Positions 24,808 to 33,084 of a stretch of DNA of 64,000 nt are shown in pieces; positions within the stretch are counted from its first letter, which is position 1, and every line of letters begins with the position of its first letter. A model generated the notes under the pieces. That model ran no database searches, was not told where the DNA came from, and saw nothing but the letters and a program-made list of their open reading frames with translations. Origin of the DNA: a halophilic archaeon (lineage in GTDB: Archaea > Halobacteriota > Halobacteria > Halobacteriales > Haladaptataceae). A program made the translations under genes and the position numbers. The stretch lies in contig QNGA01000002.1 in NCBI GenBank assembly GCA_003298465.1, positions 1 through 64,000 on the forward strand. Reading direction: 5' to 3'.

Positions 24808-25473
24808 TCACGGCGACAGCGCCGCACCGACGACGGCCGCATCGAGCGCCCTGACGCCGCCGAACACGGAACTCTCCTCGCCGATCGCGTAGTTGTCGCC
24901 GGCCGCCACCAGCACGCCGTACTCCTCCAGGCGGTCGACGTGCATCCAGACCTGTTTGCGAGCGAGACCGCACCACTCGTGGAGGTCGGCCTGGCTCACC
25001 CGTTCGTCGTCGGCGTACAGCAGCGCGTCGAGCATCAACCGCACGGCCTCCGAGCGCGCGAGGTCGCGGAACCCCGCGCCGGCCCCGGCGGCGTCGGTGC
25101 TCTCCGCCGCGTCCCTGACCGCCGCGTCCAACCGGTCGACGCTCCGGACGACGACGCTGTCGGGATTCGGTCGGTACCCGTCCGCGTCGGCGTGGAACGC
25201 CCCCAGCGCGACGAGGTCGTCGAGCGCGCGCTCGACGCGGTCGGCGTCGTGGTCGAGGTCGTCGGCGTACGCCGCGGCCGCGCGCTCGTCGGTCGCCTCG
25301 GTGGCGGCGGCGACGAGGTCCCGCGTCGCGGCGTCCCGGGTGAGAAAGAGCCAGCCGGAGGGGTACGACAGCCGCGCGTCGTGGACGCCCTGCTCGTCGG
25401 CGAGCGCCCACATCTCCTCCTCGTTGCGGGCGGTTCTCAGCGACCAGTCCCGCGTGTCGACTTCGAGAGCCAT
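24808..25473 (-). CDS. Haloarchaeal winged-helix regulator-like protein
   Basis: A 221-aa protein of haloarchaeal type. Residues 1-60 (VDTRDWSLRTARNEEEMWAL, LFLTRDAATRDLV) and the middle (VERALDDLVALGAFHADADG) suggest a first winged helix; residues 125-190, SEAVRLMLDALLYADDERVS, QADLHEWCGLARKQVWMHVD, RLEEYGVLV, are a clear second HTH. No enzyme motif and no membrane helix. Probably a DNA-binding regulator; ligand and targets unknown. 78 bp of AT-richer sequence upstream (TAATATTTAAAAC on the plus strand) holds its promoter. Confidence 0.65.
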   Translation of the reverse strand: MALEVDTRDWSLRTARNEEEMWALADEQGVHDARLSYPSGWLFLTRDAATRDLVAAATEATDERAAAAYADDLDHDADRVERALDDLVALGAFHADADGYRPNPDSVVVRSVDRLDAAVRDAAESTDAAGAGAGFRDLARSEAVRLMLDALLYADDERVSQADLHEWCGLARKQVWMHVDRLEEYGVLVAAGDNYAIGEESSVFGGVRALDAAVVGAALSP

Positions 25474-25551
25474 CGGTCACTTTCAGTTCTCCCGGCATAA
25501 TATTTAAAACTGTGCAAGAACCCGGCGACCGTCGCGGACTCGCCTCCGGCG
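25474..25551 (-). promoter_or_regulatory. Promoter region of the 25473 regulator
   Basis: On the minus strand GTTTTAAATATTATG lies about 25-40 bp before the ATG at 25473, a good TATA element for a leaderless transcript. The rest is the short gap to the MFS gene's 3' end. Confidence 0.55.
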
Positions 25552-26862
25552 TCAGGACGGCACGGTGCGGCGCTCGCCGGTCACCCGGGAGAGCGCGAGC
25601 GCGACCACCGGCACGAGCAGGACCGCGCCGACGGCGAACGGCGACCAGCGCCCGACGACCGTGTACAGCGCGGCCATGACGGGCGGTCCGACGGTGCGAC
25701 CGAGGCTGCCCGCCCCCTGCGTGACGCCGAACGCACGGCCCTGGGTCGCCCGTCCCGCGCTGGTCGAGACGAGGGTCGTCATCGACACCGTCAGCAGACC
25801 GTTGCCGACCGAGAGCACCGGGAGCACCGCCAGCAGCGCGACCAGTTCGGGCGTGAGGAACGGCGGGCCGGCGAGCGGCGGGACGAGCGCCCGTCCGAGG
25901 TCGGGAGCGAGCGGGATGGCGACGAGCGCCACCGAGAGCAGCCCCGAACCGGCCAGCGCGACCCGGGCGTCGCCGTACCGCCGCGAGAGCCGACCGACGA
26001 GCACGCCCTGGACGACGACGCCGAGCACGCCGACGTAGGTCAAAAGCAGTGCCGTCTCGCTCGCGCCGTAGCCGTAGGCGTCGGCCGCGAAGGGGATGAA
26101 CATCACCTGGACGCCCGAGAACGCCACCGACATGAGGAAAAACGAGACGACCAGCCCCCGGAGAGCGGCGTCCCGGAGCACCGTCGCGAAGTCGGCGAGG
26201 AGCGACGTCGGGTCCGGCGCGTCGCCGGGCGCGCCGGTCTCTTCGAGGAACGCGGCGGCGAACCCGAAGTTGACCACCGAGAACCCCGCCGCGGCGAAAC
26301 TCGGCAGCGAGAACCGCGTGGCCGGTACCACCGCGGGGAGCACGTCGCGGGCGGCGGCGACGACGGGGTCGCTGGCGAAGAAGCCGCCGATGGCCGGGCC
26401 GAAGACGAAGCCGAGGCCGAAGGCCGCGCCGACCAGCCCCAGTCCCTTCGCGCGCTCCTCGGGCGGCGTCACGTCCGCGACGTACGCCTGGGCCGCCGCG
26501 ATGTTGCCGCCCATCGCGCCCGCCAGCATCCGCGAGACGAAGAGGACGAGGACGCTCCCGGCCAGTCCGAACAGCGTCCACGCGACCGCGCTGCCGGCGA
26601 TGGACAGGAGCAGTACCGGCCGCCGACCGCGAGCGTCCGAGAGGCGACCGAGCAGGGGGGCGAACCCGAACTGCATCAGCGAGTAGGAGGCCGCCAACAG
26701 CCCGATGTACACGTCGCTGACGCCGAAGCTGCGGACGTAGAACGGCAGGATGGGGATGATGATGCCGAACCCGAGCAGGTCGACGAAGACGACGGCGACG
26801 ACGGTGACGAGGGCGCGTCGTGGCGAGCGGACGGTCCCCCTGGCGGCCGCGGGCGCGCTCAT
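25552..26862 (-). CDS. MFS transporter, drug/metabolite:H+ antiporter (DHA1) type
   Basis: A 436-aa transporter with twelve membrane helices. The first helices carry LLGFGIIIPILPFYVRSFGV and the loop 2-3 signature APLLGRLSDARGRRPVLLLS (motif A); VTPPEERAKGLGLVGAAFGLGFVFGPAIGG is the helix 4-5 motif of DHA1 antiporters. The N- and C-halves are related, with SRRYGDARVALAG in the second. Probably exports a drug-like or metabolic compound. It starts four bases after the KaiC gene ends, so both are likely one transcript. Confidence 0.9.
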   Translation of the reverse strand: MSAPAAARGTVRSPRRALVTVVAVVFVDLLGFGIIIPILPFYVRSFGVSDVYIGLLAASYSLMQFGFAPLLGRLSDARGRRPVLLLSIAGSAVAWTLFGLAGSVLVLFVSRMLAGAMGGNIAAAQAYVADVTPPEERAKGLGLVGAAFGLGFVFGPAIGGFFASDPVVAAARDVLPAVVPATRFSLPSFAAAGFSVVNFGFAAAFLEETGAPGDAPDPTSLLADFATVLRDAALRGLVVSFFLMSVAFSGVQVMFIPFAADAYGYGASETALLLTYVGVLGVVVQGVLVGRLSRRYGDARVALAGSGLLSVALVAIPLAPDLGRALVPPLAGPPFLTPELVALLAVLPVLSVGNGLLTVSMTTLVSTSAGRATQGRAFGVTQGAGSLGRTVGPPVMAALYTVVGRWSPFAVGAVLLVPVVALALSRVTGERRTVPS

Positions 26863-26866
26863 GGCC

Positions 26867-28321
26867 TCAGCGTTCCTCGATCGTCTCCGGCGTTCCGCTC
26901 AGCACGCCCCGGAGGCCGTCGAGCGGGTCGCCGACCGCGACGCCGTCCGTCGTGATGCGGAACTCCCGCAGCGTCCGCTCGAAGTCGCCGGTTCGCTTCT
27001 TGAGCACCCCGACTGCCTTGCGCAGTTCGCCGGCCAGTTCGAGGTGACGCATGAAGACGATGTTGTCCGCGAGGTAGCTGATTCCGGCGTCGGTCGCCCG
27101 GAAGTCGCCGGCGACCGTCTCCACCTCGTTGACGAGGATGACGCTCACGCCCATGTCCTTCAGGTGCCGGGCGAGCGTGTGGAGTTTCCGGACCATCGTC
27201 GCCTCGTCGCCGTGCAACGACAGCTTGTACCCCTGGACGCCGTCGATCATCACGACGCTGGTGTCGTTCTCCTCGACCTCCTCGCGAACCAGGTGGGCGA
27301 ACTCCATCGCCGAGTGGTCCAGCGGTTCGACCGCCTCGATGCTCAGGTTGCCCCGGCGCTCCATCTCCTCGATGGGGACGCCGATGGTCTCGTTCCGCTG
27401 CACGAACGTCTTCCGCGTTTCCTCGAACATGTAGACGACCGAGCGCTCGCCGCGACGGGCCGCCTCCTTCAGGAACTGCGTGCCGGCGGTCGTCTTGCCG
27501 ACGCCCGTCGGTCCGCTCAGCATCGTCACGGTGCCGCGCTCGATACCCCCGTGGAGCAGTTCGTCGAGTCCGTCGACGCCGGACGGGAGGGGGTCGTCGA
27601 CGAACTCGCGGCCGGGTCCGGCGGGCGTGAGTTCGGGATAGACGGAGATACCGCCGGACTCGATGCGCAGCGAGTGTTCGCCCTCGTGGATGGCCGACCC
27701 GCGGAACTTCTGCACTTGGACCGTGCGCCCCCTCGTCGAGCGTCGCAGTTCGATGGTGCCGTCGGTCATGTACTCCAGGTCGTCGTCGGGCGACCGAGAC
27801 GTGTTCTCGGAGGTGAGCAGTATCGTCGCTCCCTGCTCTTTCAGGTAGCGCATGAACGAGATGACCTGCTTGCGGAACTGGTAGTCGTCGGAGGTGAGAT
27901 ACCGGAGCTTCGTCAGCGGGTCGATGAAGACTCGGTCGGGTTCCGTCTCCTCGATGCGTTCCGTTATCCGGCGGGTGAGCGGCTCCTGTTCGACCTCGCT
28001 CGGCGTGAAGATGTCGTACGACTGTCCGTCGACGAACACGTCGGAGTCCGGACTCAGGTCGAGGAAATGAACGCCCGAGAGGTCGATGTCGAGCGTCGCG
28101 GCGTTCTGTCGGATGTCCGATTCGGCTTCCTCCAGGTTGACGAAGAGCACCGTTTCGTCCGCGTCGACCCCGGCGGTGAGATAGTCCATGCCGAGGATGG
28201 TCTTCCCGGTTCCCGGGTCCCCCCTGACGAGATAGCTGCGACCGGGTATCAGTCCACCGTCGAGAACTTCGTCGAGACCGGCGACACCTGTAGGGATTCG
28301 CGTCGAGGGAGCGTCCGTCAT
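26867..28321 (-). CDS. KaiC-like double-domain RecA ATPase
   Basis: A 484-aa protein with two RecA-type ATPase domains, as in KaiC. Domain 1: IPTGVAGLDEVLDGGLIPG, Walker A GDPGTGKT (34-41), the catalytic Glu pair E64-E65 in NLEEAESD, RVFIDPLTKLR (Walker B). Domain 2: LPSGVDGLDELLHGGIERG, Walker A GPTGVGKT (270-277), VYMFEETRKTF and VVMIDGVQGYK. Haloarchaeal KaiC paralogues are linked to signalling rather than to a complete clock; no kaiA or kaiB is nearby. Likely co-transcribed with the following MFS gene. Confidence 0.9.
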   Translation of the reverse strand: MTDAPSTRIPTGVAGLDEVLDGGLIPGRSYLVRGDPGTGKTILGMDYLTAGVDADETVLFVNLEEAESDIRQNAATLDIDLSGVHFLDLSPDSDVFVDGQSYDIFTPSEVEQEPLTRRITERIEETEPDRVFIDPLTKLRYLTSDDYQFRKQVISFMRYLKEQGATILLTSENTSRSPDDDLEYMTDGTIELRRSTRGRTVQVQKFRGSAIHEGEHSLRIESGGISVYPELTPAGPGREFVDDPLPSGVDGLDELLHGGIERGTVTMLSGPTGVGKTTAGTQFLKEAARRGERSVVYMFEETRKTFVQRNETIGVPIEEMERRGNLSIEAVEPLDHSAMEFAHLVREEVEENDTSVVMIDGVQGYKLSLHGDEATMVRKLHTLARHLKDMGVSVILVNEVETVAGDFRATDAGISYLADNIVFMRHLELAGELRKAVGVLKKRTGDFERTLREFRITTDGVAVGDPLDGLRGVLSGTPETIEER

Positions 28322-28665
28322 CGCTTGCCCGAAAATGGTCCGAGGGTGGGTATATGTTTACTGGGCAAATATGTACTTTTTGACACACTCGCGCCGCCCG
28401 GCCGCGCTCGACGTGCGGAAGCGGTCGTCCGCGGTCGCTCGCGCTCCCGGGACGCCCCGCGACGACCGCGTCGGTGTGGAGCGCCGGCCGACGACCTCCA
28501 GCCTCCCGCGGATATATAGATAGATTTCTGGAAAGATATCTAGCGTCCTCGAATCGCGTCGTCCGCGCCGGGGGTGGACGGACGGCGGTCGCGGCCGCGA
28601 CGCAATCGGAAAGAACGTGGGGGAGCGTAGCCGCTTTAGGTGCGTACTACCAAGCGACGGACACG
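28322..28665. other. Divergent intergenic region of KaiC and GS-HQR genes
   Basis: 344 bases without a convincing gene. The KaiC side is AT-rich near 28350-28380 (on the minus strand AAAAAGTACATATTTG and AAACATATACC). The rightward side has GATATATAGATAGATTTC (28511-28528) and the self-complementary AGATATCT (28536-28543), about 130 bp before the ATG at 28666, so the second gene may have a long leader or an additional promoter. Confidence 0.45.
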
Positions 28666-29658
28666 ATGAACATGCTCGTCGAGGGGGAGTGGCGGACCGA
28701 CGCGTACGAGACGACAGACGAGGAGGGGGAGTTCGACCGCCAGGAGACCTCGTTCCGGGACTGGGTCGAGGACGACCCGGACGCCGAGTTCCCCGCGGAG
28801 GCCGGCCGGTACCACCTCTACGTCTCCTACGCCTGTCCGTGGGCGCACCGGACGCTGCTCACCCGGGCGCTGAAGGGGCTGGAGGACGCCATCTCCGTGT
28901 CCGTCGTCGACCCGTACCGCGAGAACGACGGCTGGGAGTTCTCGCCCGAGCGACTCGGCTGTACCGCCGACCGGATCAACGGCGCGGAGTACCTCCGCGA
29001 GGTGTACACCGCCGCCGACCCCGAGTTCACGGGCCGGGTGACGGTGCCCGTGCTCTGGGACACCGAGCGCGAGACCATCGTCAACAACGAGTCCGAGGAG
29101 ATAATGCGGATGTTCGACACGGCGTTCGACGACGTCGCCGCCCGCGACGTGAGCTTCTACCCGGAGGGGTACCGCGAGGCGGTCGACGAGACCATCGACG
29201 CGGTCTACGACCCAATCAACAACGGCGTCTACCGCGCCGGATTCGCCGGAACCCAGTCGGCCTACGAGGCGGCGGTGGCCGACCTCTTCGACGCGCTCGA
29301 CCACTGGGAGGCGGTCCTCGACGACCAGCGCTACCTCTGCGGGCCGGTGCTGACCGAGGCGGACTTCGCCATGTTCGTCACGCTCGTCCGCTTCGACGCG
29401 GTGTACCACACCCACTTCAAATGCAACCGGCGACGCATCGTCGACTACCCGAACCTCTGGAACTACCTGAAGGAGCTGTACCAGCTGCCGGGCGTCGCCG
29501 AGACGGTGAACCTCGACCACATCAGAGAGCACTACTACCGGAGCCACGGCGACCTCAACCCCAAGCGCATCGTGGCCGTCGGCCCGGACCTCGACTTCGA
29601 GGCACCTCACGACCGCGACCGACTTCCCGGCGGGCCGCCCGAGGCGCTCCAGCGATAA
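28666..29658 (+). CDS. Glutathionyl-hydroquinone reductase-like protein (Xi-class GST, ECM4/YqjG family)
   Basis: A 330-aa protein. The hallmark CPWAHR motif (Cys57) lies in YHLYVSYACPWAHRTLLTRA; DPYRENDGWEFSPE and RVTVPVLWDTERETIVNNES-EEIMRM follow the Xi-class glutathione transferase pattern, and the C-terminal helical domain includes RYLCGPVLTEADFAMFVTLV and FKCNRRRIVDYPNLWNYLKE. In bacteria the enzyme reduces glutathionyl-hydroquinones. Haloarchaea use gamma-glutamylcysteine rather than glutathione, so the thiol used here is open. I start at ATG 28666; upstream in-frame sequence reads as noncoding. A T-rich run (29679-29688) follows the gene. Confidence 0.88.
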   Translation: MNMLVEGEWRTDAYETTDEEGEFDRQETSFRDWVEDDPDAEFPAEAGRYHLYVSYACPWAHRTLLTRALKGLEDAISVSVVDPYRENDGWEFSPERLGCTADRINGAEYLREVYTAADPEFTGRVTVPVLWDTERETIVNNESEEIMRMFDTAFDDVAARDVSFYPEGYREAVDETIDAVYDPINNGVYRAGFAGTQSAYEAAVADLFDALDHWEAVLDDQRYLCGPVLTEADFAMFVTLVRFDAVYHTHFKCNRRRIVDYPNLWNYLKELYQLPGVAETVNLDHIREHYYRSHGDLNPKRIVAVGPDLDFEAPHDRDRLPGGPPEALQR

Positions 29659-29735
29659 CCCGGACGTATCGAGGGCGTTATTTTTACTACCGTTGTTGAA
29701 AAAAGCTGAAGTAGTTGGTTCGGTGATTACTGTGC

Positions 29736-32700
29736 GTGCCACACGGTAACGAACGATCTGATGACGCGAGAGACGCGAACGAGCGAGACGGCAACGCCCG
29801 GGACGGTATCACGCGACGTACCGCGCTCGGTCTCCTCGGGGCCGGAACGGCCGGCGTCACCCTCGGACCGGTCGCACGCGCGGCCGGCGCGTCGGCGCCG
29901 ACTGGCGGCGCGGACGCCCGCTGGACGACCGGCGAGAAGTACGGCTTCGGCACGGTGGCCGACCACGCCGAAGACGACCCCTCGCAGGTCTGGTTCACCC
30001 TCACGGAGGGCGCGCTGACGGAAGCGCGGTTCCCGCGCGTCGACCTGCCGAACCTCCGGACGCTTGACTTCGTCGTCGCCGACCCGGAGGACGGTTACGT
30101 CGCGCGCTCGTACGCCGGCAGCCGCCTGGCGGAGGACGCCGTCGAGCGCACGACGGAGATGACCGCCGACGACGCCCTCTCGTTCCGCCAGACGGTCCGC
30201 GCGACCGACGACCGCAACTGGACGCTCGACGTCGAGTACGCGATTCCCCCCGACCGCGACGCCGTCCTCGCGGACGTCTCGTTCCGCGCCCGCGGTCCGG
30301 AACGCTACGACGTGTACGTCCTCGCGGACACCGCCCTGTCGAACAGCGGGATGGCCGACGTCGCGAGCGTCCGCGACGGCCCCGGCTCCCGTTCGCTGGT
30401 CGGCCACGACGGGAGCGCGAACGACGACGCCGCGGTCGTCCGCGACCCCGACGGCGACCCGTACGACGTGGCGACGGCCCTCGTCGCCGACGGCGGCTTC
30501 GACTGGGCCACCGTAGACGTGGTCGGCGGCGACGCCCTCTCCCCGCTGCTCACCGGGGGAGACGCGAGCACGCGCTACGACAGCGCCGAGGGGAACGTCG
30601 CCCTCGTCGGTCGCCTCGGCGAGTCGGCGAAGGCGGTGAACGACGCGGTCGCGCTCGGGTTCGCCGACGACGCCGACGAGGACCGGGCGAGCGAGGAGGC
30701 CGAGCGCGCGCTCGCCCCGGCGTTCGACGCCGTCCGGGCGCGGTACGAGCGGACCTGGCGCGATTACCTCGATGGCGTCGAAGTGGCGGACAGCGTCGCA
30801 GACGACCCCGACCTGCGCCGCCAATACCGGGCCGCCGCCATGGTGCTGAAGGCCGCCGAGTCGAAGCAGTTCCCCGGCGCGGGCGTCGCCAGTCCGTCCA
30901 TCCCCTGGGGTCGCGCCGTCGTCGCCAACGACCCCGCGGACTACGGCTACACGTACGTCTGGTCGCGCGACCTCTACCAGGCCTTCACCGCGCTGACGGC
31001 GATGGGGGACGTCGAGAGCGCCCGGGCCTCGGTCGAGTACCTCTACGAGTACCAGCAGCGAGAGGACGGCTTCCTGCCGCAGAACACCTACCTCGACGGC
31101 CGCACGCGCTGGGGCGGCGAGCAGATGGACAACGTCTCCTGGCCGCAGGTGATGGCCTACCAGTTGCACCGCCGGCACGACGTCGGGTTCGAGGAGGCGA
31201 GCTACGACTACGAGAACGTCCGGAAGTCGGCGGACTACGTCGTCGCGAACGGTCCGTCGACGGGCCAGGAGCGCTGGGAGGAGGAGAGCGGCATCTCCCC
31301 GAGCACGACCGCCGCCGAGATCGCCGGGTTGGTCAGCGCCGCCGCACTCGCCGCCGACGAGGACCGGCGCGCCGACGCGCTCGTCTACCTCGCGCTCGCC
31401 GACCGCTGGCAGTCCCACACCGAGGAGTGGATGGCGACCGACGAGGGCACCGACGTACACGAGACGACGCCGTACTACTTCCGCATCAACGACGACCGCG
31501 ACCCGGACGACGGCGCGCTCCTGAACATCAACAACGGCGGGCCGACGATGGACGAGCGCAACGTCATCGACGCCGGGTTCCTCGAACTCGTCCGCCTCGG
31601 AGTCAAACCGTGGGACGACCCGACCGTCCGCACCTCCCTCGACGTCGTCGACGACACCATCCTCGTCGACACGCCCCACGGTCCCGCGTTCTACCGCTAC
31701 AACGGCGACGGGTACGGCGAGCAGGGGCGGGACGACGACGGCTACCGCGAGGGCGCGCCGTGGTCGCTCGACCACGCCGGGCAGGGGCGGCTCTGGCCCA
31801 TCTTCTCCGGCGAGCGCGGCGAGTACGAACTCCTCGCGGGCGGCGACGGCGCGTTCGCGCCCCGCAACCTGCTCTCGACCATGGCCGGGTTCGCCAACTC
31901 CGGGCGGATGATTCCCGAGCAGGTGTGGGACCGCTCGTACCCGACCGAGTTCGGCTGGGAGTTCGGCGAGGGGACCGGGTCGGCGACGCCGCTGTCCTGG
32001 AGCATGGCGCAGTTCGTCCGCCTCGCGCACGGCATCGACGCCGGCGAACCGGTCGAGACGCCCGCCGTCGTCCGCGACCGCTACGTCGAGGGGTCGGTTC
32101 CCGAGGGGCCGGACCTCTCCGTCGAGTTCCCGCCGACCGTCGTCGGCGAGCGCACCGTCACCGTCTCCGGGACGACCGACGGCGCGGAGGTCGTCGTGAA
32201 GACCGGCGAGGAGACCGTCCGGCGGTCGGGCGGCGAGTTCGGCGTCGACATCGCGGTCGGCGACGGCGAGACGACCGTGACGGTCGTCGCCGCGACCGAC
32301 GGCGAGGACGTGAACAGCGTCGGGACGACGGTCCGCCGGAGCACCGTCGCGTACGTCGACGTCGGCGACCCCATCGCCGAGTTCGACGACGAGACGGGCG
32401 ACGACCACGGTCCCGGGTCCTACGTCTACCCCGAGTCCGGCGAGTTCGAGGACGGGGTCTTCGACATCGAGACGTTCGGCGTCTACGAGACGAGCGACCG
32501 CTACCAGTTCCTCGTCCGACTGGCCGGCCCGCTGACGAACCCCTGGGGCGGCAACGAGATAGCGCTCCAGTCGTTCCAGTTCTACGTCCGCCACCCCGAC
32601 CGGTCCGGGGGGACGACGGAACCGCGCGAGGGCGTCAACGCCACCTTCGAGTCGCCGTACCACTATCGAGTCTTCGCCGAGGGGTTCGCCCCGCCGCGGG

Positions 32701-33032
32701 TCACGGCCGCCGACGGCAGCGAGGTGACCCGCGACGTGTCGCTGACGGGCTATCGGTCCATCGACGCCGTGAAGATAGACGTACCGAAGTCCGCGCTCGG
32801 GGACCTCGCCGACGCGGAGATAGCGCCCCTGCTGCTCGGCCAGGAGGGTTCGGGTCCCGGTCGCGTCCGACCGGTGCTCGCCGACGCCACCGACTACCGG
32901 TTCGGCGGCGGCCGCGACGACGACGCGGACCCGAACGTCATCGACCTCGTGACCCCCGAGGGCGTCAGCCAGTCCGAGGCGCTGTCGTACTCGGCGACGG
33001 AGCGCGCGACCATCCCCTACGTCCCGCTCTGA
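29736..33032 (+). CDS. Tat-exported GH15 glucoamylase/glucodextranase-like enzyme
   Basis: A 1098-aa glycoside hydrolase starting at a GTG. Twin-arginine signal: GITRRTALGLLGAGTAGVTLGP (RR at 27-28). The glucodextranase-like N-terminal domain (about 60-300) precedes the GH15 (alpha/alpha)6 catalytic domain: SIPWGRAVVANDPADYGYTY, VWSRDLYQAFTALTAMG, RWEEESGISPSTTAAE with the general acid among Glu515-517, and IPEQVWD with Glu728 as catalytic base. Residues from about 790 on form a beta-rich glucodextranase C-terminal domain. Expected to release glucose from alpha-glucans or dextran outside the cell after folding in the cytoplasm. No membrane anchor at the C-terminus. Confidence 0.88.
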   Translation: MPHGNERSDDARDANERDGNARDGITRRTALGLLGAGTAGVTLGPVARAAGASAPTGGADARWTTGEKYGFGTVADHAEDDPSQVWFTLTEGALTEARFPRVDLPNLRTLDFVVADPEDGYVARSYAGSRLAEDAVERTTEMTADDALSFRQTVRATDDRNWTLDVEYAIPPDRDAVLADVSFRARGPERYDVYVLADTALSNSGMADVASVRDGPGSRSLVGHDGSANDDAAVVRDPDGDPYDVATALVADGGFDWATVDVVGGDALSPLLTGGDASTRYDSAEGNVALVGRLGESAKAVNDAVALGFADDADEDRASEEAERALAPAFDAVRARYERTWRDYLDGVEVADSVADDPDLRRQYRAAAMVLKAAESKQFPGAGVASPSIPWGRAVVANDPADYGYTYVWSRDLYQAFTALTAMGDVESARASVEYLYEYQQREDGFLPQNTYLDGRTRWGGEQMDNVSWPQVMAYQLHRRHDVGFEEASYDYENVRKSADYVVANGPSTGQERWEEESGISPSTTAAEIAGLVSAAALAADEDRRADALVYLALADRWQSHTEEWMATDEGTDVHETTPYYFRINDDRDPDDGALLNINNGGPTMDERNVIDAGFLELVRLGVKPWDDPTVRTSLDVVDDTILVDTPHGPAFYRYNGDGYGEQGRDDDGYREGAPWSLDHAGQGRLWPIFSGERGEYELLAGGDGAFAPRNLLSTMAGFANSGRMIPEQVWDRSYPTEFGWEFGEGTGSATPLSWSMAQFVRLAHGIDAGEPVETPAVVRDRYVEGSVPEGPDLSVEFPPTVVGERTVTVSGTTDGAEVVVKTGEETVRRSGGEFGVDIAVGDGETTVTVVAATDGEDVNSVGTTVRRSTVAYVDVGDPIAEFDDETGDDHGPGSYVYPESGEFEDGVFDIETFGVYETSDRYQFLVRLAGPLTNPWGGNEIALQSFQFYVRHPDRSGGTTEPREGVNATFESPYHYRVFAEGFAPPRVTAADGSEVTRDVSLTGYRSIDAVKIDVPKSALGDLADAEIAPLLLGQEGSGPGRVRPVLADATDYRFGGGRDDDADPNVIDLVTPEGVSQSEALSYSATERATIPYVPL

Positions 33033-33084
33033 GGGGTCGAGGCGACCGTTCGCCGCCGGACGAGGCGCGGACCCGCCGCGGCGG

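Noticed and set aside
29727..32663. Very long open frame (978 codons) on the minus strand across the glucoamylase gene
   Set aside because: It is the mirror of a high-GC coding region; the plus strand has clear GH15 motifs and a Tat signal, and the antisense product is a Val/Arg/Asp-rich sequence without domains.
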